Under the pieces are notes generated by a model that did no database searches, was not told the origin of the DNA, and saw only the letters and a program-made list of their open reading frames with translations. Both the position numbers and the translations under genes were made by a program. From the NCBI GenBank assembly GCA_009760855.2, contig WPIO01000050.1:1595001-1640000 (forward strand): DNA of 45,000 nucleotides, in the 5' to 3' direction. Origin of the DNA: Cristatella mucedo (lineage: Eukaryota > Bryozoa > Phylactolaemata > Cristatellidae). Below, in pieces: positions 19,765 to 30,234 of this stretch (the stretch's first letter is position 1; every line of letters begins with the position of its first letter).

Positions 19765-20755
19765 AACAATACGCTTGATGTAGCACCCTCGGAGAACTCA
19801 ATCTCTTTCTAGGTACTTTGCTGCAAAGGAAGCATGATCGAATGGTTAGTGGTAGCATACTCGATAAACAACAAGAATAACAAGGTTACGGTGTCATGAA
19901 CAGGGTCAGCATGCAAGTGTGGTTAATGGTAGCATGCACTGTATCAGCATGCACAAGCACATGAAGGACGAATCACAGGGACCCACTAAATGCTGTCATA
20001 AATAGATGCGTTTTTAGTTTCTTTTTAAATGTGGTCAAGTCAGGAGATGTCGCGACGCAGATCTGGAGTGAGTTCCAGGCTTTGGGGGCATACGGACTAA
20101 AGGTGTTGTCTCGAAAGGATTTGAGATTTGTACGACGCATGGGTAAGTAGCTAGATTTCGAAAAGCGGGTGGTACGATGTTTTAGCCTGGTGGGCAGTAG
20201 ATCTGATAGGTAGGCTGGAGCCAAAGAATGATGGGACCTAAAAGTGAGTGACAAAACCTAGAAGTCGATGCGTTACTTGACTGGGGAGCCACTGCATGTC
20301 GGCGAGAAGTTGTGTGATGTGACAGCTGCAATGCTCACGACAGACAAGTCTAGCTGCAGAGCTTTACACCAGCTGTAAGTGCCTGATTCCACAGGCACGT
20401 AGACCAGCAAGCATTGAATTACAGAAGTCAAGACGGGAAGTCACAAATGCTTGGATCAATTCAGACGTGGTATACCTGTCTAGGCAAGTCCGACATTTAG
20501 CAATGTTATACAGCTGAAAGTAGGCAGACTTGACTGTGGAGCTGAAGTGGTCGTCTAGTGAAAGGTCACTTTGGAACAGGACACCTAGATTTCGTGCAGA
20601 TTCTACGGGGAATATGCTGGCAGAGCAGATTTTGATTGTTAGCCTTTCCAAATTTTGAATCACACTTGGTTTGCTCATAACTAGTAAGTTGGTTTTATCC
20701 TCATTCCATTTAAGAAAGTTTGCTGCCATCCAAGTTCGGCTGTCATACATGCTTG
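19765..20755 (-). mobile_element. LINE family A, RT C-terminus to 3' end, minus
   Basis: About 1 kb of family A. The minus frame 20750-20364 encodes the RT end and thumb-side block (AANFLKWNEDKTNLLVMSKP, SARNLGVLFQSDLSLDDHF, VTSRLDFCNSMLAGL). After a frame break, 20254-19973 gives the C-terminus. The UTR and hairpin (diverged, 19780-19815) follow. The 5' end is truncated near 20755, just short of the YADD motif. Confidence 0.9.
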
Positions 20756-21936
20756 TTCCTTAATTGTGGGTTTAGTAATGCCTACATGGAAATCTTGAGG
20801 GTCTTCGCCCCAAATGGATATTTTACATGCAGGTCTCGCCCCCTCGACGAAAATCCCGATGCCTCCACCACTGATTGCGAAGGACTTAGTTCAGCTGCAT
20901 GAGCAGGTCTCAGCACCAGACAGAGTCTTCATTACCAGCGCTTATGGCCGTACAGCGCCGCCGGGTCTGAGTTTCTAAGGCAGATAGGCGTCTTTCCCGA
21001 CCGCACAGGCAGATCGATTAGACTGGCTACTGCAATGCCTCAAGATTACGACGGCTGAGCATGCCTATTAAGTTTCAATAGAAAACGGATTATGAGCAGT
21101 CTGTGATAACCACGTGATAATCCACGAGCCGAACGATATTCAATTGCAAGCATATTTTCACAACATCACACATCCGTGGTTGCCATTGAGTTGACAGAAT
21201 TTGTGATTTCAACCTGGCTCTCGCGCAAGACATAAGACTGACGGGATAAGTCAGTCTAGCAGCCGGCGTTCGGGATGAGTGTCCTAGTAGGAGAAAGGCT
21301 AGCCTGCGTCTCAGTCGTCGGAGAGTCATTGTGCTGAGCAGTATGTGTGCAACACGTTTGCAATGGGCCAAGTCTGAGTGGTCAGCGGCCCACGTGGGCC
21401 ACGCAGAGACTCCGGGTCGGCTTGGTTTTCCACATAATTCATCTCTGCACATATTTTCAGTGTTGAGCAGTCTTCCTAAGAGTACCATGTCTGTGGTTTT
21501 CACATCGAGTTGTCGGCACTAGGCGTAGTAGGCGTCAGGTCTGCACACATTGCATGCAGACTGCTGCTATCTGTGCTGGCTAAGGTGTAATATTTCCAGA
21601 AAATCAGGCTAGGGAAATTCTCAGCTTAGATTAACGAGCTTATCGAGGCTAGATGTATTTTCATTAAGGCTGCACAGTGTAAAAAATGCCTAGCAGTGAC
21701 CTTTGGAGACAAGTTATGGGCTCCATTTTCAGCAGTGTAAGCCTGATAGGACAATATCAAGTGCCCAGGGATAAATAAGACCGACATTTATCACGGTTAG
21801 TGACCGCTGAGCCATTGGTTGGGTGGCTAACCAATTTGTAAGACAGAAGCCAATTCGCCGTTGGACCACTTGCCAACCCGCATAAATGAACACCGCACAA
21901 ACTGGCTGGCTTAGTCTCAGCGATTGCGGTACTTAC
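20756..21936. other. Unassigned; downstream of Reeler exon 2
   Basis: If Reeler gene 1 has a third exon within reach it should lie here or further left on the minus strand, starting in phase 2. I looked for the FWV-type residues usual after the domain and found no convincing candidate. The 137-codon minus frame 21503-21090 has no recognised motif. Confidence 0.4.
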
Positions 21937-22156
21937 TACACCGTAGCTTTGCTGGTATTTCGTGGCATCGTCCACCTGAAGTTCAACGCCACCTTTGGGT
22001 CGCTGCTGCGATGAGTGACGGCCGATCCTCCCCCAATGACCTGGTACTTGCTGCTAGTTTTGAACGATCCGATTCGAGCCCCGGATTGGTCTCTCACTTC
22101 GACGAGGAAACCTCGGTACGAAATCTGCTTTGTCTTCGAACGCGATCTCAGTTTGA
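21937..22156 (-). CDS. Reeler-domain gene 1, exon 2
   Basis: Encodes the C-terminal half of a Reeler (reelin N-terminal type) domain. The frame carries YRGFLVEVRDQSG, GGGSAVTHRSSDP and LNFRWTMPRNTS, matching the order FRGFL-AR, NAVTH and F-WTAP known in this family. A pyrimidine-rich acceptor (TTTCTGTCGTTTGCAG) ends at 22157 and a strong donor (TA|GTAAGTAC) starts at 21936. The exon begins with two bases of a codon, so it needs a phase-1 exon before it, which is exactly what exon 1 provides. Exon 2 ends in phase 2, so at least one more exon is expected. The cysteine usually found just before NAVTH is absent. Single-Reeler proteins are typically secreted and often linked to insect immunity. 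That role is family knowledge, not shown here. Confidence 0.82.
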
Positions 22157-23069
22157 CTGCAAACGACAGAAACGGCACCGCCGCCGGCCGATTATTGCTT
22201 TGACAATCCCCCCTGGGAGGTTTCCAAAGCGCAGCGTCCACGTAAATCCGGCCAACGCTTCAGCCACATTTATATAATTCCTTACACCACGCGCGTGCGT
22301 CTTGACTGCCGGCTCTGACTCACACGGTTGCCGCGTCACCAGCACTGCGGCAACCGTGGACCCTGCAGGCTGGTTGCCTTCTAACTGGCCGACCACCGCA
22401 TCCTTACCTGGAGTGGCTACGAGCTTTGCCGCACTCACCAAACGCCCGGAGCCAGGCAAAATGACAAGGCGCCACCGGTCACTAGCTGAGGCAGAGGCGA
22501 ACGGCTAGCTCGATCGGCACGCTCCGCCATCTTGCTCTATCTCGGCTCGGCCGCTGCGATGTCGATCTGGGGCTGGCAGCAGCGAGGAAGCGAAAGATTT
22601 CGGCTGCAGACGAATCTCTGTCTACGCTTCGGAACGTCCTGCACAAATGCAGTCCTCAATCTCCAGCGGCTAACAGAGGCGCTGCCCAGCCTAAGGCTCT
22701 GAGTGCAGCCTACCAACTGCCGACGGCCCGATCGCTACTGACTGACAGCAATCGGCCTTTAATCCGTGACAGGAGCCTGCCGAGGACAGGAGCTCAATTA
22801 GACTAGCCGTGCGACGACGCGTTCCTCTCGCGATGTCTAGCATCGACACAGTACGGAAGTTAACAAATGTGACCGCCGAGTAGCTCCGTTCGATTGACCT
22901 TTCGGCCGCCTCCTCACAGCATCGATGGATCAGATCATCAATCAGATCGATCGAGTACGGCCACTCGACAGATGCTCACATGAGGAACCTGTTGGCTGCT
23001 CGCCCACCGGCGGCAAAGTGCTTAGCTAAGAAAGGGCTGGCAGGTAAGCAGCAGCCCGAGTGGGACTAT

Positions 23070-23742
23070 TTAAGATTATTGTAATTCCCTTTTGGCTGGG
23101 CTACCAAAGAAAGCTACCAAAGAAAGCTATTATGCCACTACAGCGGAATATGAATATGGCTGCAAGGCTGGTCTTCAAGTCCCAGCGGTTTGAGCACGTG
23201 TCACCTTTGCTGGAAGAGCTAGGATGGTTGCCGGTTTAGCAAAGGATACAGAGCAAAGTTCTTACGCTGACCCACAAGGCCCGCCACGGCTTGGCTCCTT
23301 CATACCTAGCTGAACTGCTACATCAGTTTCAGCCTGTTCGCGCCCTCAGGTCGTGTGTGGACAATAAATTAGCTGTCCCATTCCTCCGCTTAAAGACAGT
23401 TGGCGACAGAAGCTTTAGCTGTGCAGGTCCCAGACTGTGGAACTCGCTTCCACAATTCTTACGCAACGACATCTACTCTCCAACTGCCGACTATGGCACA
23501 TCTTTTTCAGCGGTCCTGAACTGCTACTTCTATGCTACTCACTACCTCAACTGCTCTCCTAACTCTGCTATGCTTCCCACTTTCTCTTTGTTGCGTGAGA
23601 CGAAGTCTGTTGGGTACCGAATGCGTACCGAAAGCCGCTTAGGCTGTGAGTGCGCTATACAAAACTCTCCTGCGTAACGCCCACATGGTCTTTATGACTT
23701 TGTGGAGTTACTGACGGAGATACATTACATTACATTACATTA
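23070..23742 (+). mobile_element. LINE family B, C-terminus to tail, plus
   Basis: Starts within the RT-thumb region (GATTATTGTAATTCCCTTTT, i.e. DYCNSLL) and runs through QRFEHVSPLLEELGWLPV, an in-frame TAG (23237-23239), then SYLAELLHQFQPVRALRSCV to QNSPA and an (ATTAC)n tail at 23722-23742. It is almost identical to the copy at 36732-38106, apart from a 14-bp tandem duplication (CTACCAAAGAAAGC) near 23100. 5'-truncated and recent. Confidence 0.9.
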
Positions 23743-24119
23743 AAGGCGTCGTCGCCGATGCCGCCTGTTTCGTGGCACTTCCGTTCGCATCGAAACGAGT
23801 GGTGATCTGAAACAGGTCTTGAACCTAGTGGCTAGCAGTCCCACGCACGAATAGCTGCTGCACTCAGAGATGCAGCTGCCATTTCCGAGATATACGTCAG
23901 AACACTTCGGGTTTCGATTCCAACTTCTACAGAATGATGCTAAGGGTTTACCCACTAGATTCCGAGAAATTGCAATACAGCCATTATCGTCGTCATGGTC
24001 ACAACCCGTCTGTGAGAGCGTCGTTCATCATTCGCCTTCGTCCTGTCATCGTCACGCCCACGCGAGCGAGCGAGCCCCTACACTATGGCTTCTAGTGAGC
24101 TGGACCGGCCAATTTTTTA

Positions 24120-24790
24120 CACATTCAAATGGCGATACAGCTGCCATTTTCAAAAAAGCTTCGCGAAACTGCGATTTTGATTCTTAATTATGGGCAACAG
24201 TGTTCCACGATTGCCCACAAGATTTCATGCGATTTCGCTTTGGTGTTCTCATGCTATGGCCTCCAGTGGCTCGGCCCGGGTGGCACACCTAATTAATCAA
24301 ACTAGGATACAGCCACCATTTCCCCAGAAAGCTTCGTGAAACTGCGGGTTTTCGTTTGAAAGGATGGAAAGCAGTATGCCAAATTTACATGCAGAATTTC
24401 AGCCCACTGGGCATGCTCGTTCTCAGACAGTGGCATCCGAAGGCCAAAATGACAGCCCAGACAACTTTTAAGTGCGATAGAGCTGTAATTTCCACAAAAT
24501 GATTTTCAAAACAGCTCATTTGTTTGCAAAATATAGCAAACAGTGCTCCAGATTTGCCCGCCAAATGTCACACGATTGCGTTTGCTCGGTCTCATGCGAT
24601 GGCCTCCAACGGCTCGGCCCAGTGAGCACCCCAAATATTCTAGCAGCACTATAGCTACCATTTCCACAATACACTTCAGCATCATGCCCAGCGTGGCCAA
24701 TGGTCGAACAGAGTGGCTTGAGTCCGGCTGGTTCGCGGAACAACTGGGGCGATGCCACACCCACAATAGCTCTAGAATATAGGGCATGCT
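24120..24790. repeat. Tandem repeat, unit about 171 bp, about 3.5-4 copies
   Basis: Anchors GATACAGCTGCCATTTT (24134), GATACAGCCACCATTTCC (24306), GATAGAGCTGTAATTTCC (24476) and CTATAGCTACCATTTCC (about 24648) are spaced by 170-172 bp. A second anchor set (AACAGTGTTCC at 24196, AACAGTGCTCC at 24539) keeps the same register, and CTATGGCCTCCAGTGGCTCG / CGATGGCCTCCAACGGCTCG also recurs. Copies are well diverged. A short direct repeat around TAGCCCA-CTCTACAGT continues at 24790-24860. Confidence 0.7.
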
Positions 24791-25377
24791 ATCCCAATAG
24801 CTCTACAGTCGAGAATGTACTAGCCCATTAACTCTACAGTAGACGACATGCTAGCCCAATTGCAGGAAATTTGGTTGGTAAACCCGTAGCACCACTCTGT
24901 ATAAGTTGGAATCGAAACCGCATTTTTCTGACCGTCATCGTGGAGATGGCCGCTGTATCCCAGTGTATCGCAGAAATTATTCGTGGGACCAGTAATACGC
25001 CTGTGACTCTTGCCTAGGGTCATTCTTATGCCGTCCACCGACAGTACTGACAGTCCAAACTTCGAGTTGTGGAGACGCCCGAAAACCGAAAAAAGGATAG
25101 ATGCAGTTCGTGAAGCTAGCTTCTTTTCTGAATCAAACCATTCAGTCCAGTAATAGGTCAACTTAGTATGTACCTTGACGGAATAATCACTTAGGTTTAG
25201 ACCACAGCCAGAAAAGGGCAGGTTTCAGTAAGATTGCCCAATCCATAGCATCTTTTATCAGCCGTTCATTGCCAGGCCGACCGCTGTGTATGAGCCTGGC
25301 AAGGGCTCCCGGCATGCTCAGGCAAGCACCGACCATGCTGGTCTTTCGAACACTACCTTGCACCAAACTCTAACGGA

Positions 25378-25435
25378 AGGTGAGTGAAGGTGAGTGAAGG
25401 TGATTGAAGAGAGTGAAGAAGGCGAGTGAAGAAGA
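25378..25435. repeat. GGTGAGTGAA short tandem repeats
   Basis: Purine-rich direct repeats of GGTGAGTGAA and variants, about five units. They contain GTGAGT donor-like words by composition only. Confidence 0.7.
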
Positions 25436-26241
25436 ATCAGATAAAAGGAGCGCGAATCGCGAAACGCACGTGGGATCAGTCATCTGACGTCGTCCACGAT
25501 TCAACTGACGTCATCCAGGTTGGTTCAGTCACATGACGGCTGGGAAAATCTATTTGCTAAGTTGAGCCTTGGATCCGGCATCGCAGCGCTGACCTCCAGG
25601 GCAGTGCAGCGACGAGGCGACGCCTACCTCACAGGCGCTGCCATTTAATGGGCCACCGCAGGATGTCTCGGTGAACGAATGCAACAACAGCCGCAGCTCG
25701 GCTTTTGCCCCCAGCGGCAGGAGGGAGCTCATTAGGCGAGACCAAAGTTCAAGCCGGAAGTGGAGGCTGTGCACTGCTGGGATGATACTTGCCGCTGAAA
25801 AACAGCGTCCTAGCGGATGCCTCAGGCTGCTCTCCTAGCTCGCTCAGCGAAGTCAAGCGAGTCCATCGACCAGAGCGGCCGACTACTAGAGCAGGCGATG
25901 AGGTTCGAGGCAGGACGTCCGAGCCGTGCTCGGCGCCAAGGTGAAGGCCATTCCGTCGCTCGGCTCAACAGCGGCAGCGATGCGACCGAGAGACCGTTGA
26001 GAAAAGATCGAGCCAATCGTCTGACGGTGAGAGCCGGTCAGCCGTAGGGACTGCGAGAGGCGGCAACTCGCTCAGCCGGCGGGCGGTCGAGCAGCGAAGG
26101 ACTGCCGCCCCTCCTCCCTCCTCCCTCGCTGGCCGGCTGGCGCCTGGCGAGAACGCAGCAGCCGGCGTCGTTGCGAAGGGGGCCATTTCCCGCCTCGGCT
26201 GCCGCCGCCGATGCGGTCTGCCTCGCCCCTGCGGCCGTTTT

Positions 26242-26277
26242 GCCAGTCGGCTGCCGAGGCGGCGGCAGCCGACTGGC
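26242..26277. repeat. Perfect 15-bp inverted repeat, 6-nt loop
   Basis: GCCAGTCGGCTGCCG (26242-26256) and its exact reverse complement (26263-26277) flank AGGCGG. It lies in intron 1 of Reeler gene 1, about 160 bp past the donor. Confidence 0.92.
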
Positions 26278-26435
26278 CGATGGACTGAGACGCAGCTTCA
26301 GACCTGGCGGCGGCGGCAGAGCGTCGCCCCCGAGCGGCGCCGCTCGCGGCGCCGCGGCGACGGCGTCGGACGGGCGCGCTCCGCGCCGCGCAGCGGCCGC
26401 GGCCATATTGCCCCACTGCCGCATCGCTGTCTTAC

Positions 26436-26622
26436 TTTCGACGGTGGTGCCGGTTTGGTTGGTGAATATCTCGTAGGGGCACGACGATTCGGGCTGCGGT
26501 TGACCTTTGTGACCTGGCCTCATCGCCTGCAGAATCGATTGCTTGTCGGGGGCGCCGCTCGGATAAGCGACGACGACGGCGACTAGAAGCGCGCAGCAGA
26601 GAAGTCCTCGAACGGTCTCCAT
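26436..26622 (-). CDS. Reeler-domain gene 1, exon 1
   Basis: Starts at the ATG 26622-26620 with a clear signal peptide (basic METVRG, then the hydrophobic run LLCCALLVAVVVA). The Reeler start follows: YPSGAP, MRPGHKGQPQPE and CPYEIFTNQTG, corresponding to the family pattern F/YPSGAP-MxPGH-PQ-SPY. The donor GAAA|GTAAGACAG ends the exon at 26436 after 62 codons plus one base (phase 1), fitting exon 2 at 22156. Joined, the two exons give nearly one full Reeler domain behind a signal peptide, so a secreted or surface protein is expected. Single-domain defence-type proteins and longer Reeler proteins (such as ferric-chelate-reductase-like ones) share this start, and later exons would decide. The family's usual N-terminal cysteine is missing. 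Confidence 0.85.
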
Positions 26623-26639
26623 TTGAGAGGCGGCGGCGG

Positions 26640-26830
26640 CGGCGTACGCTCCGCGAGCTAGCGAAGCGCGTCGGCTGGCAGCGAACTACGTTCGCGGTAG
26701 TCGCGGCGGTCGCCGCCGCCGTTCCCACGATTGGTCGCTGCGAACTCGCCGCCCGATTGGTCGCCCGAGGCCCGCCGGCGTGACGTCAGGTTACGACCTA
26801 GCCGTTGGAGCGTCGGCAGGCCAATCAGCT
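26640..26830 (-). promoter_or_regulatory. Promoter of Reeler gene 1
   Basis: Upstream of the minus-strand ATG the DNA is CpG-rich and has no TATA box. It contains two minus-oriented CCAAT boxes (ATTGG on plus at 26730-26734 and 26756-26760), a consensus palindromic CRE, TGACGTCA (26781-26788), and one plus-oriented CCAAT (26821-26825). These sit about 110-205 bp before the start codon, a normal place for promoter elements. Assignment is by motif only. Confidence 0.55.
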
Positions 26831-26886
26831 AACGCGGCGTCATTTGTGTATACAGCCGTGCAAGACTGCTTTGGACTCAGCGTAGC

Positions 26887-26973
26887 AATAATAATAATAA
26901 TAATGCGATTGATAAAGTGCCCTCGCAGAACTCAATCTCTTCCTAGGCGCTTTGCGTTTGCTGCAAAGGGAAA
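26887..26973 (-). mobile_element. LINE family A 3' tail, minus
   Basis: AATAATAATAATAATAATG tail, hairpin with arms AAAGTGCC / GGCGCTTT, then TTTGCTGCAAAGGGAAATG. It is cut directly by the tail of a LINE B copy, so the B insertion is the younger event or used this site as target. Confidence 0.85.
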
Positions 26974-27400
26974 TGTGATGTAATGTAATGTATCTCCGTC
27001 GGTCACTCCACAAAGTCATAAAAACCGTCTAGGTGTTAGGCAGGAGAGTTTTGTCTAGCGAACTCACAGCCTAAGCGGCTTTCGGTACGCATTCGATAGC
27101 CAACAGACTTCGTCTCACGCAACAAAGGGAAAGTGGGAAGCATAGCAGAGTAACGAGAGCAGTTGAGGTTTTGAGTTGCATGGAAGTAGCTGCCCAGGAC
27201 CGCTGAAAAGGATGAGCCATAGTCGGCTGTAGGAGAGTAGTTGTCGTTGCGTAAGAATTTTGTGGAAGCGAGTTCCACAGTCTAGGACCTGCAGAGCTAA
27301 ACCTTCTGTCGCCAACGGTCTTTAAGCGGATGAATAGAACAGCTAATTCATTGTCCACACACGACCTGAGGGTGCGAACGGGCTGAAACTGATAGCAGGC
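26974..27400 (-). mobile_element. LINE family B 3' part, minus
   Basis: TGTAATGTAATGTA tail (ATTAC units in sense), CTCCACAAAGTCATAAA, then the C-terminal coding block in two overlapping frames (AVLFIRLKTVGDRRFSSAGP and SYSRLW-like parts), so it is frameshifted. It is 5'-truncated near the PVR-LRSCVDN segment. Confidence 0.88.
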
Positions 27401-27889
27401 TGTTCATAACGGTCGCCAGCGTCCATGCTGACAAGCCTGCTAGGAGCGCTTTGCTCATAGCAAGCTGACGCGGCTACGCGAACAAACGACTCCGCGTTTG
27501 CTCAGCTAGTAAATGGGGCTTTTGGGTTTAGAGTTTAGGTCTCGGGAGCTTAGGGCTTAGCATTTAGGTATCAGAGAGAAATTCTACATCTAAAAGATAA
27601 CTAAACGCGTGCTTATTTAATGTGAATATAAGCAAACGCTGGCGACCACCATGAGCAGTCTGCCATGAGCACTGTGCCCACAGCAGACTTACACGGCTGT
27701 ACGAACGACGCCATATTAGCTGCACTTATCAAGTTGTCCGATTCTGGCTGCATCGACGGGTTTTTCGCGGCCCCCATCGTTACTATCGTTACCCGCGCGC
27801 TGCGGTGCGCCGAATTACTAACAATCTATGACTACGCTAAGGATGTCACTAGCTACCTGATCATTCCAGTTCCCGTGTGACGATTCAGC
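27401..27889. other. Unassigned; plus ORF 27665-27880
   Basis: No repeat match. The 71-codon plus frame (for example FFAAPIVTIVTRALRCAELL) has no recognised motif. A weak GGTTTAG/GCTTAGG-like degenerate run lies at 27515-27570. Confidence 0.3.
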
Positions 27890-27894
27890 AAACG

Positions 27895-28430
27895 GCCGCA
27901 CCTGTTCTCAATAAAGTCTGCCTACTTTCAGCAGCTTTCCATTGCACAAATTCGGGCCCTCTTAGACACCGGAAACCACAGCCGAGCAGATCCTCGCCTT
28001 TGCCATATTAGGACCAGACTGATACAACTCACTGCTCGCAGGTCTTCCTGCCCTGTGCTATGGCAGACTTACAGTCGGTAAAAAACTCCGCAGCTAAGCT
28101 TTTCTGCTGTCAACGTGGCTTCTACGCCATCGCACACCTTTTCGCCGACCTGTACCTGTACCTGCACATGGCTCCCCACCAAGCCGCGTATCAATTTCAA
28201 AGTTCTGTCACTCACTTTTAGTTACCTACGCATCTTCCGAAGATCGTGCCTTTGCTTCATTTGGCCCCGAAGCCTGGAGCTTACTCTCGACTCACATCCG
28301 GCACCATCTCCTCATTTGCCGATATTGAAACGAAGCTAAAAACCTCTCCGTTCGTCACAGAATTCGCCCCATCTGCATAAATAGTTCTTTGTTTGCTGAT
28401 GATGCTGTGCATGCTATTACTAGCCAATTG
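27895..28430 (+). mobile_element. Diverged family A-like LINE fragment, plus
   Basis: AAAGTCTGCCTACTTTCAGC, then AACTCACTGCTCGCAGGTC, AAAAACTCCGCAGCTAAGCT and TTCAAAGTTCTGTCACTCAC follow the order of the family A RT-to-C-terminus block. Indels break every frame. A SINE sits directly after it. Confidence 0.75.
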
Positions 28431-28436
28431 ACATAC

Positions 28437-28612
28437 TGATGAGCTGTGATGGCGCACTAGGTAAGGCTGCTGCTTTTCCCGACCTCGGCCCCGAGGACGT
28501 GGGTTCGAATCTTGCTGAGGGCAATCCCATATTGCCGCTGCAACTGGTGGTGATAGCCGTAGAGACTCAACTGCCGCTATACACAAGAGGTTGCTGAATC
28601 GCCTAGTATATG
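28437..28612 (+). mobile_element. tRNA-derived SINE, plus
   Basis: TGAGCTGTGATGGCGCACTA, CCGACCTCGGCCCCGAGGAC, B box GGTTCGAATC near 28503, GTGGTGATAGCCGTAGAGAC and an end GTTGCTGAATCGCCTAG. Full order retained. Confidence 0.88.
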
Positions 28613-28639
28613 GGGGTTATATGTTGACTTTTGCATTAC

Positions 28640-28745
28640 TCCTTGAGATACTTTCTTATTCTTATTATTCAAAGCTTGCTACTTAGAAAACCTAAAAAGC
28701 CCCGAAAAAGATCCAGTTCTCCTAAGGGCATTATGTAAAGTCTTA
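28640..28745 (+). mobile_element. Decayed LINE 3' tail, plus
   Basis: AAAAAGATCCAGTTCTCCTA then AGGGCATTATGTAAAG recalls the family A hairpin end (GAGATTGAGTTCTCTGAGGG). Weak and short. Confidence 0.35.
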
Positions 28746-29164
28746 TGATTGTAGTTTCGTAATTTTAATCTCATACACGTGGAAATCTGAAGTGACGATC
28801 CATAGATTTTGATACCGCCGCCTAGCGGTGAGGCATTTCCCCTCACTTTGCTGAGGACTGTAGAGCAACGCGGCGCGAGAATGACTCACTCCGCCGTACT
28901 TCGAGGTTCGGTCAGAATTCGCTCGCATCCGGTCGGACGCGCGACTGACTGCGCTCGTCCGCCGCATAACGGAAGGCCGAGCACAGCGATTCAGTCGGAT
29001 CTTAATGTCGGAGCTCGCCCGGCTCGGCTTTTTCACGTCTCACCGTGTCTCTCTCTCTCTCTCTCTCTCCACGCTGTGGACAGAGGCGTGCCATCGCTTT
29101 GCGTAACTTGGACCACCCCTTAGGGTCAGCAGTCCCGGAGAAACGTGCGCGCCCGCTTCGAGCT
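28746..29164. other. Unassigned; (CT)n at 29047-29070
   Basis: GC-rich stretch without a supported gene, containing a 24-bp CT microsatellite. Confidence 0.5.
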
Positions 29165-29275
29165 GAGGTCAAGGCTTCGAGCCCTCCAGCAGGCAATCTT
29201 CTATTGCCGCCTGCCAGCTGAGCGATTGCCGCTAAGGCTCTTCTGCCGCTGTACAAATAAGAGGCCGACGAATCG
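29165..29275 (+). mobile_element. Diverged SINE, plus
   Basis: AAGGCTTCGAGCCCTC (B-box remnant), TTGCCGCTAAGGCTCTTCTG and ACAAATAAGAGGCCGACGAA follow the SINE body order. The head is lost. Confidence 0.65.
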
Positions 29276-29576
29276 GACGACCTTCAACCACTTTCGCCCG
29301 CGCCGGCGGGATTTGCCACCACTTTTCCACTCTGCCCGCTCGGCGATTCTGATTGGCTCTTGTTGTCATCGTGCCTCGGCTCGTCTGCTTCCTCAAATGG
29401 CGTCGCACCTCGGTCGCGCACCTTCACTCGAGCATTATGTTGATCTCATGAAAACAGGCCGCTTGCTCATTCATCTGCAGACTGTCTGGCGTAACCAGAG
29501 TTCCCGAGAAGATTTCACACCGCCCTCACTGCTTCGGGGAGTAGCTGGATGAGGTGAGGCGGACATGCACAGCAGT
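29276..29576. other. Unassigned
   Basis: No repeat or gene that I can support between the SINE and the next LINE B copy. Confidence 0.4.
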
Positions 29577-29765
29577 TGTGTAGTGTAATGTCTGTAACTC
29601 CACAAAGCCATAAAGACTATGTGGGTGTTACGCTGGAGAGTTTTGTATAGCGCACTCACAGCCTAAGCGGCTTTCGGTACGCATTCGGTAGCCAACAGAC
29701 TTCGTCTCGCGCAAGGAACAAAGAGAAAGTGGGAAACATAGCAGAGTCAGGAGAGCAGTTAGCGG
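29577..29765 (-). mobile_element. LINE family B 3' end, minus
   Basis: GTAATGTCTGTAACTCCACA (a reduced tail), then GGTGTTACGCTGGAGAGTTT and GTACGCATTCGGTAGCCAAC. These are the last 60 codons and short UTR of family B. It stops near GGAGAGCAGTT. Confidence 0.85.
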
Positions 29766-30234
29766 GAAAGCAACGCGTTAGCCGCTAGATTTTGGTGAAC
29801 TCTTTCCGTGCAATCGCTACCGACTAGCAGGATGCGTCTCATGACGTGACGACATTCGAAAACGCATGCCAAAAGCCTGCCAGTTCCACTGTGGCAGTCG
29901 TTCTGTCCAAGCGAATCGGCCTTTTACGTCGCAGTGCATTCCGAAACCTCGGAAACCCCGTGCGCAACGGTTGCCCTGAGGGAAAAAACGCTTCGCTTCG
30001 TTTTCCTAGTGGACCTAGTGGACCTGTCTTATGTCTCGTGTGCCTTTTCTTACCAGTGAATGATTGAGCGAGTGTAACTAACCGAAGTTCCCTTCAAACC
30101 GAAGGCCGTGAACTTCTGCGCGCTTTTGACAGCTTCTCTCAGCGCGATAATTGCACGCTTTTGAGCGCTTGTCTATGATGGATATCCAGCTGTTCAGCAA
30201 CTATCGTTTATTGCCTCTCTCCTGCAGCAATGTT
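29766..30234. other. Unassigned
   Basis: No repeat or gene that I can support. The plus frame 29846-30067 has no motif. Confidence 0.4.

Larger units (their letters stand above)
22157..26435 (-). other. Intron 1 of Reeler gene 1
   Basis: Minus-strand intron of 4279 nt between a GTAAGACAG donor (starting at 26435) and a TTTGCAG acceptor (ending at 22157). It holds a plus-strand LINE B copy, a roughly 171-bp tandem array, short repeats at 24790-24860 and 25378-25435, and a CpG-rich segment at its 5' end (25800-26435) with a perfect hairpin. The rest (22160-23070, 23745-24120, 24860-26240) has no feature that I can support; many short frames there are shadows of GC-rich DNA. Confidence 0.7.

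Noticed and set aside
25822-26047. Overlapping plus and minus frames in the GC-rich block
   Set aside because: Both strands are open because of high GC. No domain or splice evidence.
26038-26435. Extension of the 194-codon minus frame beyond Reeler exon 1
   Set aside because: The frame continues past a clear GTAAGACAG donor into Ala/Arg/Pro-rich GC sequence. Protein similarity stops at the donor, so this part is intron.
27515-27570. Degenerate telomere-like repeats (GGGTTTAG, CTTAGGG)
   Set aside because: Words are irregular and few, with no constant period. Not enough for an interstitial telomere call.
2640-28520. tRNA genes at sites with GGTTCGAATCC
   Set aside because: Each is followed by the same non-tRNA body, and the head does not form a full cloverleaf with an acceptor stem. 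They are SINE copies.
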